Shown here piece after piece: positions 9,452 through 18,658 of a stretch of 64,000 bases of DNA. A program made the translations under genes and the position numbers. Location: assembly GCF_001458115.1 (NCBI RefSeq), contig NZ_CZRP01000009.1, positions 124,001-188,000 of the forward strand, in the 5' to 3' direction. The number at the start of each line of letters is the position of its first letter. Position 1 is the first letter of the stretch. The DNA is from Gracilibacillus massiliensis (lineage in GTDB: Bacteria > Bacillota > Bacilli > Bacillales > Amphibacillaceae). The notes beneath the pieces are model-generated. The model ran no database searches, was not told where the DNA came from, and saw only the letters and a program-made list of their open reading frames with translations.

Positions 9452-10972
9452 TTATCCTTTGTGGAATGTATATGTGATTTTTGCCAGTCTTACTCGATCG
9501 CCCTCATTCAATGGATAGGTTTTATAGGCAACCATTGGCTGATCATTCAGCTTACTACCGTTTTTCGAACCTAGATCTTTGACCATATACGTTTCTCCAT
9601 TCTTGATAATTTCTATATGGGTTCTGGATATGCCCGCCGTATCTTCAAAGTATTGAACGGTAGATTGATTTCTTCCGATGATAAAAGAATCAGAGTGAAG
9701 CTGAATTTTTTCACTTTGACCATTCCGATCCACTTCTAGATATGCTCCACCTTCAACGTTTTCATCTAACGCAACGGTTGAATTCGATTGGGAAAGAAGT
9801 GTTGTTTCTTGATGCAGATTTTGAAAATAATTTTCGCTATTTGCTAGAGCTGGTTTTAGTTGTTCTTCATATGAATGCGATTGTGAATCATCTACCTGTT
9901 TAGGACTAATACCTTGATTCTTCTTTTGTTGTTTTTGTTTTTTTGGTGTTTTGTCTTGATTCGTTTCATCTAATGTTGATTTATTACGTGTATTTTTACC
10001 AAATACAGCTAGGAAATAATAAATACCGGCAAATACAGCAATTGATAAACCGGCGCTTATGTATAGCATGCCTTCTGTAGGGAACGATTGGTACATTTTC
10101 CAAATGACAGCTAGACCCAACACGCCTACACAAAATACAATAATAGGACTAGGACCTTTCTTTTCCTGCTCTTTTGCAACCTCTGTTGGAGCTTCTTGTT
10201 TTTTCTGTTTCTCTTGCTTTTTTGGTGTGGCTTTTTTAGCTTCAGGCTGACTTGGTTTTGGTGTTGATTGGACTGGCTTTTTCACTGGTTCTGGTTGTGG
10301 ATTTGAAGCCTGATTATTTTGATTGGTGGGAGCTGCATATTGAGTCTTCTTTTCCCATGGTTGTTTTGGTGTTACTTCTTTTACTGCAGTTTTACGCAGT
10401 TCATCTAATTTCTGCATTAATTCTTTTAGTTGAAAATCAGTTCCATTCAAATAACTCGTTAACTGCTGCACTCCATCACCTGACAGCGCCTTAACATAGC
10501 CAACTAACTTAAAAAATAATTCTCTAAATTCTGCATGCAATGTAGGCTTTTGCGTAATATCCTTTAAAGGTAGATACGTAAGTGCAACATCTTTCGTATC
10601 TTTGCCGATAAAAATGAAATTCTCATGCAAAACATAATGTTGCTCATCTAGCATATATTCTTTACTAGATTCTATCGCAGAACTGATATGATAAAGTAGC
10701 TCATATAGCTCATTCATCGTCAATCCGCGTTCTCTTACGTATTGTGAAAGCATTCTTTTTGAGGAAATATCATAATAGAATTTGACGTTAAAATCTATTT
10801 CTTGCACTTCTAGTGGTAATACTTTTTCTATCGTATTTGCACTCATCATTTTCACTTGAATATTTGCTAATTCATCACTTTGCAGTGGAGAAGGTTCCTG
10901 TCGAGATATTGTCATGAAATGGCCTTGTTGCTGTTCGAAGTCACACAACAAGCCATAAATGGTTTCATTCAT
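9452..10972 (-). CDS. FHA-domain membrane protein with N-terminal DUF6382-like domain
   Basis: 506 residues in three parts. Residues 1-190 form a soluble domain resembling DUF6382 (LSQYVRERGL, LLYHISSAIE, FIFIGKDT). A Lys/Gln/Pro-rich linker and two membrane segments (about 278-325) follow. The C-terminal FHA domain (about 420-505) has FIIGRNQ, GISRTHIEI and LGSKNGSKLN, the phosphothreonine-binding elements. Just before it is an ETTLLSQSNSTVAL segment, a likely phospho-acceptor for self or partner binding. It lies between the prepilin peptidase and the phosphatases. I infer that it couples kinase signalling to the Tad machine. The domain call is strong and the DUF number is from memory. Confidence 0.88.
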   Translation of the reverse strand: MNETIYGLLCDFEQQQGHFMTISRQEPSPLQSDELANIQVKMMSANTIEKVLPLEVQEIDFNVKFYYDISSKRMLSQYVRERGLTMNELYELLYHISSAIESSKEYMLDEQHYVLHENFIFIGKDTKDVALTYLPLKDITQKPTLHAEFRELFFKLVGYVKALSGDGVQQLTSYLNGTDFQLKELMQKLDELRKTAVKEVTPKQPWEKKTQYAAPTNQNNQASNPQPEPVKKPVQSTPKPSQPEAKKATPKKQEKQKKQEAPTEVAKEQEKKGPSPIIVFCVGVLGLAVIWKMYQSFPTEGMLYISAGLSIAVFAGIYYFLAVFGKNTRNKSTLDETNQDKTPKKQKQQKKNQGISPKQVDDSQSHSYEEQLKPALANSENYFQNLHQETTLLSQSNSTVALDENVEGGAYLEVDRNGQSEKIQLHSDSFIIGRNQSTVQYFEDTAGISRTHIEIIKNGETYMVKDLGSKNGSKLNDQPMVAYKTYPLNEGDRVRLAKITYTFHKG

Positions 10973-11013
10973 CCATCATTCTCCTCACTTTCAATCGATT
11001 TTCGTTTATTGTT

Positions 11014-11529
11014 TTAGAAATAATAAAATGTTACTAATATACCTGGAACTACCGCATACATAAACGGATAATGTTTAATTTTTAATTCAAGGAAACTATC
11101 CAGCGAATGTTTTGGTTCCTTTTTTAACTTAGTAAGAATCCAGCGATACGTGTAAAAAATAAATTTCTTTAATACTTTAAACTTAAATAATAATAGGATA
11201 ATAAGACTGATAAAACCGGCAAAAATAACTGAATAAAGTATCGAATATAATGAGAATTCCATTCCTGTCAATGCACCAACCCCAGCAAAAAATTTAACAT
11301 CTCCAGCAGCTAATGCTTTAAAGAAATATAGTAAAATTAAAACGAAAACACTTATTACAATACCAAGAAGGGAAAAAAATACTCCTCCCAACATTCCGGT
11401 AACTAAGTGATACCCGATACCAACAATAACAGCAGTAATTGTTAACCAATTTGGAATCTTGTTATAGCGGATATCCATATAGAAGGCAATCACAACATAA
11501 ACAATTAACAGATAAAAATGCAGTGACAT
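11014..11529 (-). CDS. tadV: Prepilin peptidase, TadV/CpaA type
   Basis: 171 residues, membrane-embedded with about five or six hydrophobic segments. It has the two catalytic aspartates of the A24 aspartic peptidases: YMDIRYNKIPNWLT near residue 18 and AAGDVKFFAGVGAL near residue 74. It lacks the N-methyltransferase domain of larger PilD enzymes, as is usual for TadV/CpaA. It should cleave the Flp pilin (18659-18829) and the TadE-like pseudopilins after their glycine. It is the only candidate prepilin peptidase in the locus. Confidence 0.93.
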   Translation of the reverse strand: MSLHFYLLIVYVVIAFYMDIRYNKIPNWLTITAVIVGIGYHLVTGMLGGVFFSLLGIVISVFVLILLYFFKALAAGDVKFFAGVGALTGMEFSLYSILYSVIFAGFISLIILLLFKFKVLKKFIFYTYRWILTKLKKEPKHSLDSFLELKIKHYPFMYAVVPGILVTFYYF

Positions 11530-11546
11530 ATTAAATAATTTCCTTT

Positions 11547-12143
11547 CTAAGAACCGACCCAGGCTCGTTCTTTCGCACGTTTTTCAATAATAAAGGTTTC
11601 TTTAATAAACGGAATTGGTAAATCAAGTTCATATTGGGTTGTAAGCTCAACATATTCGCTACCACCACTGGTAAAAACATTTGGTAACTTTGCTTCAGTA
11701 ACTTTTACATTTTCTGATTCCACAATATTCCTTTGGTCTTCCAATTGTAAATAATTTCTCACAACCGTGGTAAGTGCAGCAGCACCTGCTTCATCAAGAG
11801 GTTGTCCTACTTTAGCTTTAATGTCATTGTAGGTGTCTTCTCCAAGAGTTTCCGTTACAGACGTTTCAATTAAATCTATATTTTCTGCAACTCCCGCTTC
11901 GAGCTCTGAATATTTTTCATTACTCTTCGCTAACGTATGTACTTCATCCACTAACACTTTTGCGGGATATATTTGTGTGGCAATCTGTTTTGCCGTTTCT
12001 GATGTTGCCCGATTTACAGCAATATCTATTAAGGAAAACTTCACCATATATATTAGAAAGACTAAAAAGAGAATAAAGAATGGCATAAAAATAGCAGCTT
12101 CTAATGTAATACTCCCATCCTCTTGCTTAAACAAGCGCTTCAT
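11547..12143 (-). CDS. TadE-like pseudopilin
   Basis: I take the ATG at 12143 as the start because GGAGG lies seven bases upstream, giving about 198 residues beginning MKRLFKQEDG. The N-terminus has a type IV prepilin-like processing site, EDG followed by SITLEA, with glutamate at +5, then one membrane helix (FFILFLVFLIYMV). The rest is extracytoplasmic. TadE/TadF-type minor pilins have this layout. It lies next to the prepilin peptidase, separated from the other pilus genes by the lipoprotein array, which suggests that the array was inserted or expanded within the operon. Confidence 0.85.
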   Translation of the reverse strand: MKRLFKQEDGSITLEAAIFMPFFILFLVFLIYMVKFSLIDIAVNRATSETAKQIATQIYPAKVLVDEVHTLAKSNEKYSELEAGVAENIDLIETSVTETLGEDTYNDIKAKVGQPLDEAGAAALTTVVRNYLQLEDQRNIVESENVKVTEAKLPNVFTSGGSEYVELTTQYELDLPIPFIKETFIIEKRAKERAWVGS

Positions 12144-12257
12144 CCGATCACCTCCAGTTGTGAAATTTTTAAACATAGTTATTCACTTGAATAATTATTC
12201 TTTATGCTATTGTTTAGCTTTCAAAAGCTACAATTTTCCCTCTTATATACTGAACTT

Positions 12258-12480
12258 TTAATCACTCGCTTCATCAGCATTAAGTCGCCATGTAAGCTCT
12301 GTTGATACACCTGATTTCCCGAAGTTAAATACAAAATCATAGTATTCTGATTCAGTCAAATCAAATAGCATTTGTGCTTCAGCAGTGTCTTCTGATTCTA
12401 GTGTTTCATCCAGAATATTAATAGAGTCAAAGTATGAAGTATTCTCGTTGCTGAGCTCTTCATCATCTAGTAATCTGGCA
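12258..12480 (-). pseudogene. C-terminal fragment of a DUF4352-like lipoprotein
   Basis: Directly after the stop of the frameshifted lipoprotein gene, an open frame encodes ARLLDDEELSNENTSYF and continues to LTWRLNADEASD before a TAA at 12258. It matches the C-terminal third of the neighbouring lipoproteins (ESEYYDFVFNFG against ESEHYQLVFNYA). There is no start codon or ribosome site for it. It is a remnant of a further tandem copy, probably left by unequal recombination. Confidence 0.75.
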
Positions 12481-13025
12481 TTAATTACTCGCCTCGTCTT
12501 GACTAAAATTCCATTTTAATGATGTAGCATTTTCTTCTAGTGCTCCATAATTAAATATTAATTGATAATTACTAGACTCAGTTGCGTAAAATACTAACTC
12601 TCCACTTGCTGTCTCTCCAACAGCGATTTCTCCAGTAATCTGTTCCGCAGAATCAAAAAATTGGTTACCTTCCATTGTTTCTTCATCGTCAAATAGTTCG
12701 GCCCAATATACGTCTTCACCGTTAATTGGCTCAGATCCTACATTCTTAACAGAGTAATCCACTATTAGAAAAACTCCGACATAGATTCTTCACCATTAAA
12801 ATCTTCTTGAGTTTTAAACGAGTTTACTGTTACCTCGTAATCTCCGAAATTACTTTCGACCAGTCCAGTCTCTCCCAAGTTCAGATCATCATTAATACTG
12901 CTATCTGAAGACTCTTCTTCATTTGAATCATCTGTTGCTTGCTGATCATTCTCTTCATCTGAATTACATCCTATTAGTGCAATTGCTAAAAAAATTACTA
13001 CTATTCCTAAGATCCATTTCCGCAT
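12481..13025 (-). pseudogene. DUF4352-like lipoprotein broken by a single-base frameshift
   Basis: The gene starts at the ATG at 13025 with a lipoprotein signal ending IALIGC. It reads normally through LNLGETGLVESNFGDYEV to SMSEFF, then hits a stop at 12765. The paralog at 13150-13770 continues here as YFVLVDYTVKN. In this gene the continuation, LIVDYSVKNVGSEPI, is present in another frame and runs to the stop at 12481. Restoring one base in the T-run at about 12770-12775 would rejoin the two halves. This may be a true pseudogene, a slippage-based switch at the homopolymer or a sequencing error; the sequence alone cannot decide. Confidence 0.8.
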
Positions 13026-13149
13026 AACATTACCTACTTTCTTTATTAATTTTTTACCTTTATCACTTAGAAATTGAAAAAAACCCAAATAAAAGAATAT
13101 TATTGATAGATGTGTAATTAAAGAGGTATCGTTTCATCACTCTATTATT

Positions 13150-13770
13150 CTAATCACTAACTTCATTCGAATTAAATTCCCAAGTTAATGTTGTGGCACT
13201 GGATGCATAATTAAATACTAATTGATAATGTTCAGATTCTTCAGAGTCAAATAGTAGCTCTGCTTCTACCGACTCCCCTGGTGCAATTTCTCCTTTTAAT
13301 TGATTAATTGACTCGAAATAATAATTTTCCTCTACGTATTCCTGATCATCAATTATTTCTGTACGATATATATCTTCACCAACAATAGGATCTTCACCTA
13401 TATTTTTTACAGTGTAATCAACTAAAACAAAATATTTTAGCATTGGAGTGTTCTCATCAAACTCTTCTATAAATTCAAATGAGTTTACTGTTACTTCATA
13501 ATCTCCTACATTGCTTTCTACCGTTCCTGTTTCACCTAAACTTAAGAAATCCTCGTTATTAGTAGTTGAACCTTTTTCTTCTTTACTACTTTCTTCATTT
13601 GCATCTTCAGTGATATCCTCTTCTTCACTTTCATCTGTTTCCTCATTATTAACTTCTTCATTACTGGTGTCTTCCTCTAGGTTTACTTGCTCGCTTTCTT
13701 CATCTGAACTACATGCAATTAATAGTAAAGATAAAAACAAACCTATAAGACAAAATTGTAGTTTTTTCAT
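13150..13770 (-). CDS. Lipoprotein with DUF4352-like domain
   Basis: 206 residues with a strong ribosome site (GGGAG) and a lipoprotein signal with lipobox LLIAC. A long Glu/Ser/Asn-rich spacer (about 22-75) leads to a C-terminal domain with LSLGETGTVESNVGDYEV, VLVDYTVKNIGEDPI and APGESVEAELLFDSEES. This is the Ig-like fold of DUF4352-type extracellular proteins. It is one of at least five copies in tandem here. These proteins are anchored outside the membrane, so they may be outer components of the Tad machine or the cell surface. No biochemical function can be assigned. Confidence 0.85.
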   Translation of the reverse strand: MKKLQFCLIGLFLSLLLIACSSDEESEQVNLEEDTSNEEVNNEETDESEEEDITEDANEESSKEEKGSTTNNEDFLSLGETGTVESNVGDYEVTVNSFEFIEEFDENTPMLKYFVLVDYTVKNIGEDPIVGEDIYRTEIIDDQEYVEENYYFESINQLKGEIAPGESVEAELLFDSEESEHYQLVFNYASSATTLTWEFNSNEVSD

Positions 13771-14082
13771 CTTGGCATCTCCCTTTTTACGAATTAAATC
13801 TATTTATCAACTGTCTATCTTACTAAAATTTTATATTTAAAATTCAATACTTTGTTGTTGCTTTTAAATATTTAAAACATTTTTTAAAAGTAACAAGAAA
13901 ATATTGATAAAGGAATGATGAAAGCTTCCTACTTTCATCACCCTTTAATAAATAGAATTAGTCATTGAAGCTGATCTGTCTACTTGATGACATTCTTTTG
14001 TTATTAAAAGAAGTTTTCTTATGCAGCTCAACACTTTGGTAATTTTTAACACATCAATACTTTTGATTGCTCTTGAATAATT
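13771..14082. other. Non-coding gap with a short hairpin
   Basis: No gene is visible in these 312 bases between two lipoprotein genes. A perfect 8-bp inverted repeat (GATGAAAG, 7-base loop, CTTTCATC) lies at 13917-13939. It lacks a clean T-run on either strand, so I do not call it a terminator. The rest is A+T-rich. Confidence 0.4.
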
Positions 14083-14742
14083 TTATTCTTCATTAGATTG
14101 TTCATCTTCAAAAAGTAGCCATTCTGGTTCATAAATACTGAGCATATAATAATCTGATTTCTTGACATCATAGACGAGTTCTCCAGTAGAGATTCCATTT
14201 TCTTCTTCAGTTAATTCTTTTGTTAGCTCTTCTTTTTCTAAACGAGACGAACTAAAATTTTCATCATTAACAGTAGATTTGATGAAGTTCAAATCATAAC
14301 TGTGATCGCCAAGTAAATTTTCAAGTGTTATATCAATAACCAAAAATTTATCTTTAGAAGGTTGAACTCCATCTACCTCATCTACTAGTTTGAATGAATT
14401 AATTGTAAACTGTACATGGTCATTTGAGAGACCATCATTTATTTTCCGCTCTCCTTTTTCATCCATGGTTAATGCATCCGGGAATTTTTCAAATGCTTCT
14501 TCTCTAATAGCTTCCTTATCTTCTGAAGATTCATATTCTTCAGTATCAGTAGCACTTTCCTCTTCTGTATTATTTTCTTCTAAATTATTATCGTCTGTTT
14601 CCTCCTCCGATTGATCTTCTTCAACCTCTTCACTTGGTGTGTTGTCATCTTCAACTGGTTGTTCATTCTCTGCTTCAGAATTACAACCAATTAAAAACAT
14701 GGTTAGTAATAATCCAATTAAAACTAATTGAATTCTCGTCAT
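14083..14742 (-). CDS. Diverged lipoprotein of the tandem family
   Basis: 219 residues starting MTRIQLVLIG, with AAAAAGGAG upstream and lipobox FLIGC. It has a very acidic spacer (EEDQSEEETDDNN) and a C-terminal domain. The domain keeps the family plan (VQFTINSFKLVDEVDG, KFLVIDITLENLLGD, GISTGELVYDVKKSDYYML) but has diverged from the neighbouring copies, with a different segment around residues 75-105. It is a surface-anchored protein of unknown function in the Tad operon. Confidence 0.83.
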   Translation of the reverse strand: MTRIQLVLIGLLLTMFLIGCNSEAENEQPVEDDNTPSEEVEEDQSEEETDDNNLEENNTEEESATDTEEYESSEDKEAIREEAFEKFPDALTMDEKGERKINDGLSNDHVQFTINSFKLVDEVDGVQPSKDKFLVIDITLENLLGDHSYDLNFIKSTVNDENFSSSRLEKEELTKELTEEENGISTGELVYDVKKSDYYMLSIYEPEWLLFEDEQSNEE

Positions 14743-14891
14743 TTGAATCGCTCCTTTTTAAAAATCATCTTTCATACGCGCATACACGCTCTTAACTTGT
14801 GTTTTCCCCATAGGAGTCGCTGTATGCTTCCTACACTTGACATGGATTGTTCGAATTCTATCCTTTCTCTATATAATTATGTCTCCGGCTC

Positions 14892-15533
14892 TTACTCACT
14901 TACCTCATCCGAACTAAATTCCCAAGTTAATGTGGTCGCATTTTCTTCTAGAGATGCATAATTAAATACTAATTGGTAATGTTCCGATTCTTCGGAATCA
15001 AATAATAACTCGGCGTCTACTGATTCTCCTGGTGCAATTTCCCCTTCTAATTGATTAATTGACTCAAAATAAAGATTTCCTTCTGTTAGATCCTGATCAT
15101 CAATAATGTCCGTTCGATAAATATCTTCTCCATTAATTGATGTATCACCTATATTCTTTACTGTGTAATCTACTAAAACAAAATAATCTAACCTTGCTGT
15201 GTTGCCATCTGCTTCGTCTACAAATTCAAAAGAATGCACTGTCACTTCATAATCTCCCACATTACTTTCTATAGTTCCAGTTTCACCTAAACTCAAGACT
15301 TTGCCGTTATCGTTAGTTGATTCCCCTTCATTTTCAGTGTCACTAACATCACTATCAGATGATTCATTATCAGTAACATCATCAGCATCATTTTCTTCGG
15401 TATTTCCGTTATTTTCTTCTTCAGTATCAGGATCATTCTCCTCAGGTTCTGTTCCGTTCCCATCGTCTGAACTACAAGCGATTAATAAGATAGCGATCAA
15501 TAAAGTCATTATAATTAATTTTAATTTTGACAT
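14892..15533 (-). CDS. Lipoprotein with DUF4352-like domain
   Basis: 213 residues with AAAAGGAG upstream and lipobox LLIAC. The spacer is rich in Asp, Glu, Asn and Ser. The C-terminal domain (LSLGETGTIESNVGDYEV, YFVLVDYTVKNIGDTSI, GEIAPGESVDAELLFDSEES) is nearly identical in stretches to the product of 13150-13770, so the two are recent duplicates. It is the first lipoprotein after the TadG-like gene. It is probably anchored outside the membrane; the partner is unknown. Confidence 0.85.
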   Translation of the reverse strand: MSKLKLIIMTLLIAILLIACSSDDGNGTEPEENDPDTEEENNGNTEENDADDVTDNESSDSDVSDTENEGESTNDNGKVLSLGETGTIESNVGDYEVTVHSFEFVDEADGNTARLDYFVLVDYTVKNIGDTSINGEDIYRTDIIDDQDLTEGNLYFESINQLEGEIAPGESVDAELLFDSEESEHYQLVFNYASLEENATTLTWEFSSDEVSE

Positions 15534-15583
15534 TGTATTTCTCCTTTTTTAACATTTTATTAAGCCATTTATTCCCAATAATT

Positions 15584-17983
15584 TTAGTATGAAAAATGAG
15601 CTTCTCTATTAAAAACAAATCTTCCCTCTTCTGTCTTACCATCGAGTGCACCAACAACATTCAGACTATCCGCAATTTGTGGAACAAAAATTAAATTTGC
15701 TGAAGTCTCGACGTTTCCTGTTACATATGTTTGTCTATCAACAAGATTGACACCAGTATTTTTTTCTATTACTGCCATGATTCTTCGTAACCTTGTATCA
15801 CCACTTGGATTAATAAACAAGAATAACCTGACATAATCTTTGTAAGTTATCTCTAATTTATAAGGGTCTGTTACATCTTCATTGATTAATGGTGCCGTTC
15901 TACCTGCAGAGTATTTGTTAACATCATCAATCGAATTTTTCAGAGCATGGGCCAAAGCTGCAACAAAGACTGCGATTGGATGACCAGCCATACGGACTTC
16001 TTTTTGAGTAAAAGCATCAATAAACCTAATAGCAAATCTTATGGCGAATAGTTGACCTAGCGCCATTGAATAATTGAGTCCTGAAACATGTTGACCATAT
16101 AAAATATATTCTACTTCTCTATTTTCAAACATATAATCATCTTTATTTTGAATACCAGTTGGGACTGCACTTTCAAAATGTAATAATATATACTCATTTA
16201 CATATAATCTATTTCTAGCAGAAGCTAAAATACTGCCAATTCCTGAAAAGATGCTATCAACAATATCCATCGCACTCCCTGCACTATCACCAGCGTCTCC
16301 TTCTAAATCAATTGCTGGGATATCTCCTTCAGAACTCTGAGCATATTCATTATATTGATTAACAAACACTTCTAGCTCATCATAAACACCTTGATCATCT
16401 GCAATGGACTCTATATCATCTAGTTTTTCTCTTATCTCTTCATTACTTTCTTCTGCCTCTTCCTCTTGCTGATCAGTCTTTTCTTCATTTGTTTCTTTAA
16501 ATTCCTTACGATCTTCTTCCATAATGCTCGAACTAGTGTTAATATCTTCTATGCTTGGATTCAAACTTGCTAATGCATCTTCTTGAATTTGTTCCAGTGC
16601 TGATGTACTAGAGAGATTGATATTCGATTCAATTGCTTCAAACAATCCAGAAACATTTTCCATTCGAGAAATTGCTTCATCGATAGGTCCTTTTATTTGG
16701 TCAAAAAATTCAGGATCATAAGGATAATCCTCTAATTTTGCGCTGTTTTTTTCAATTTCAGAAACTACGTCATCAACTTCTCCAGAGTTAACATCATCTG
16801 GAGGACCCTCAGCATAATCCTCTGCTTCGCCGTAATTATCATATGCATCTGAATTTCCTTCATTTATCGTGTCTTGGATATCCTCATTAAGTTCTTTTGC
16901 CTCTTCTATTCGATCACTAATGTCTTCTAAATCATCAAAAATATTTGTCGCTAATGTATGCATTTCAGAAGCTTTCTCTTCAGCTTGTTCTTTAAAGGTA
17001 TCACGGTTATTTTCTTCTTTTTCAATCATTCCTTCAATATCTGGTATGGCTTCGTCGCCTAATCTAAGATTTAATTCAATATTTTCAATTTCTTCTTCTA
17101 ATTCTTCAATTTCTTCCTCTAATTCTTCTACTGTTTTATGAGGATCTAGCTCTTCGCCATCTTGTAGTTTTTCTAGGTCTTTCTCTAATTTTTCTAATTC
17201 ATCTTCTTTTTCTTTTAATTCTTTTTTAAAGTTCTTTTTATTTTGTTTTATATTTTCCATATCAGTTTCTAAATCTTCTATTCTTCCATCTGTTCCGGCA
17301 TATTCAGCATAATGCTCCACTACATCTACAAAATAGTTTACGTTAGGATATGTACTATTTTCTGGATGAGTTAAATTCTTTTCAAATTTTGCTAATTCCG
17401 AGTCTAACTCCTCGTCTAGCTCCTTAAATTTTGTTTCAACTTCATCTAAGTGTTCTTCTCTTTCTTCAAAATCATCTTGAATTTTTTCTGCTGTATCAAT
17501 AAAAGCAGATGTTTCTTTCATTGCTGTAGTTATGAATGAGAATTTTTCAATAAGCTCCTTCACAACTTCAATAGGTGCTTTATACTTCATTTCTTCCAAT
17601 ATTTGATGTTTTAAAATATCAGGATCCGCTAATGGTCTCGAAAATTCTATACTAGCACTTTCTACCTTTGGATCGATAAAGGTGAAGGCATCTGCATTTG
17701 AAGTAGGTTCTAGGTTTGTTTTTACTATTTCCTCGAATTCTCCTTGGTAAGCTGCTTCATCAATACCAAACAATCCATATTCACGTAAATCATTATCGTA
17801 ACCTGCTAATGCTGATCTTACTGCACTTTGCACGGCGTATTCCGATTGTTGTTCAGCTGCTAGGATACGAGCATAATCAATCAGTACTGCATTAAAGAAA
17901 AACACAGCTGCAATGATTAATACAAAAAAGATCGATACAGCACCTTTGGTATCATGTTTTAATTTATACAAAAACCTTCTCAA
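15584..17983 (-). CDS. Large TadG-like pilus-associated membrane protein
   Basis: About 800 residues. The start is probably the TTG at 17983, eight bases after AGGAGG; the GTG at 17992 overlaps that ribosome site. The N-terminus RRFLYKLKHDTKGAVSIFF followed by a hydrophobic helix and DYARILAAEQQSEYAVQSAVR is typical of TadG-like or DUF5702-type proteins. Residues of about 150-340 are a Glu/Lys-rich coiled coil (for example EELEEEIEELEEEIENIEL). The C-terminal part (from about 600) is more globular. It is predicted to be an extracytoplasmic pilus assembly component. It lies in the operon directly after the TadE-like gene. Confidence 0.82.
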   Translation of the reverse strand: MRRFLYKLKHDTKGAVSIFFVLIIAAVFFFNAVLIDYARILAAEQQSEYAVQSAVRSALAGYDNDLREYGLFGIDEAAYQGEFEEIVKTNLEPTSNADAFTFIDPKVESASIEFSRPLADPDILKHQILEEMKYKAPIEVVKELIEKFSFITTAMKETSAFIDTAEKIQDDFEEREEHLDEVETKFKELDEELDSELAKFEKNLTHPENSTYPNVNYFVDVVEHYAEYAGTDGRIEDLETDMENIKQNKKNFKKELKEKEDELEKLEKDLEKLQDGEELDPHKTVEELEEEIEELEEEIENIELNLRLGDEAIPDIEGMIEKEENNRDTFKEQAEEKASEMHTLATNIFDDLEDISDRIEEAKELNEDIQDTINEGNSDAYDNYGEAEDYAEGPPDDVNSGEVDDVVSEIEKNSAKLEDYPYDPEFFDQIKGPIDEAISRMENVSGLFEAIESNINLSSTSALEQIQEDALASLNPSIEDINTSSSIMEEDRKEFKETNEEKTDQQEEEAEESNEEIREKLDDIESIADDQGVYDELEVFVNQYNEYAQSSEGDIPAIDLEGDAGDSAGSAMDIVDSIFSGIGSILASARNRLYVNEYILLHFESAVPTGIQNKDDYMFENREVEYILYGQHVSGLNYSMALGQLFAIRFAIRFIDAFTQKEVRMAGHPIAVFVAALAHALKNSIDDVNKYSAGRTAPLINEDVTDPYKLEITYKDYVRLFLFINPSGDTRLRRIMAVIEKNTGVNLVDRQTYVTGNVETSANLIFVPQIADSLNVVGALDGKTEEGRFVFNREAHFSY

Positions 17984-18007
17984 ATTACCCACCTCCTAGC
18001 AAGCCTC

Positions 18008-18631
18008 TTAATTACCGATATATTCCATTATCTCTTTCCCATAATGAACGACAAAATCTGTTGTGCGTATTAATTCAACAGGATCTTTAAATGAAGCTGT
18101 TGCAGTAGCTTTAAAATTATCATCTGAAATTAATTCTACAAAGTCTGGAAGTTTTAAATCACTAGATGCAGTAACTTTAATTCGGTGATCAAACCCCATC
18201 ATGCCTAGCTGTTCAATTTCGACGGATCCACTAGTATACATTGCACTACCTTTTGTCTGGGCTCTATTTATTTTTGCTGCATCAGCGTTACTCAAGCCAC
18301 CAGTATTTAAAAATTTCAGTATGATTTGCGTTCCAATAGCGTTTGAGCGCCAGTAAAGTCCATCGCCGCCATCCATTGAACTGTATTGTGTTTCTTTAAA
18401 TTCACCTGTATCAAACTCTTTTTTACTGTTATCCCATGTAAAAGAAGCACGTTCCGCTATTAAATGTGCTTTTTGATAAACGACTACTTTTTGATAAATG
18501 ACTAGACTAAATAAAATTAATGAAATTGTTACGATAAATATAATTGGAAAAATGAGGGATGCCTCTAATGTGAACATCCCCTTTTCATTTTTTCTGAATT
18601 TTTTCCAATGTTTTCGAATGGAAAGGAACAT
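18008..18631 (-). CDS. TadE/TadF-like pseudopilin
   Basis: 207 residues. The processing site is NEKG followed by MFTLEA with glutamate at +5, then a membrane helix (SLIFPIIFIVTISLILFSLVIY) shortened here by context. The remainder is outside the membrane and contains YQKAHLIAERASF, a segment common in TadE-like proteins. AAGGGG lies upstream at good spacing. It directly follows the Flp pilin gene and precedes the TadG-like gene, the usual order in Tad loci. Confidence 0.85.
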   Translation of the reverse strand: MFLSIRKHWKKFRKNEKGMFTLEASLIFPIIFIVTISLILFSLVIYQKVVVYQKAHLIAERASFTWDNSKKEFDTGEFKETQYSSMDGGDGLYWRSNAIGTQIILKFLNTGGLSNADAAKINRAQTKGSAMYTSGSVEIEQLGMMGFDHRIKVTASSDLKLPDFVELISDDNFKATATASFKDPVELIRTTDFVVHYGKEIMEYIGN

Positions 18632-18658
18632 ATGATAGTACCCCTTCTAAGAATAATA

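Noticed and set aside
11833..12261. A 142-codon open frame on the plus strand
   Set aside because: Shadow of the TadE-like gene and its upstream region, with no ribosome site and no family features.
15472..15660. A 62-codon open frame overlapping the TadG-like gene end and the lipoprotein start
   Set aside because: It overlaps two well-supported genes in another frame and has no ribosome site.
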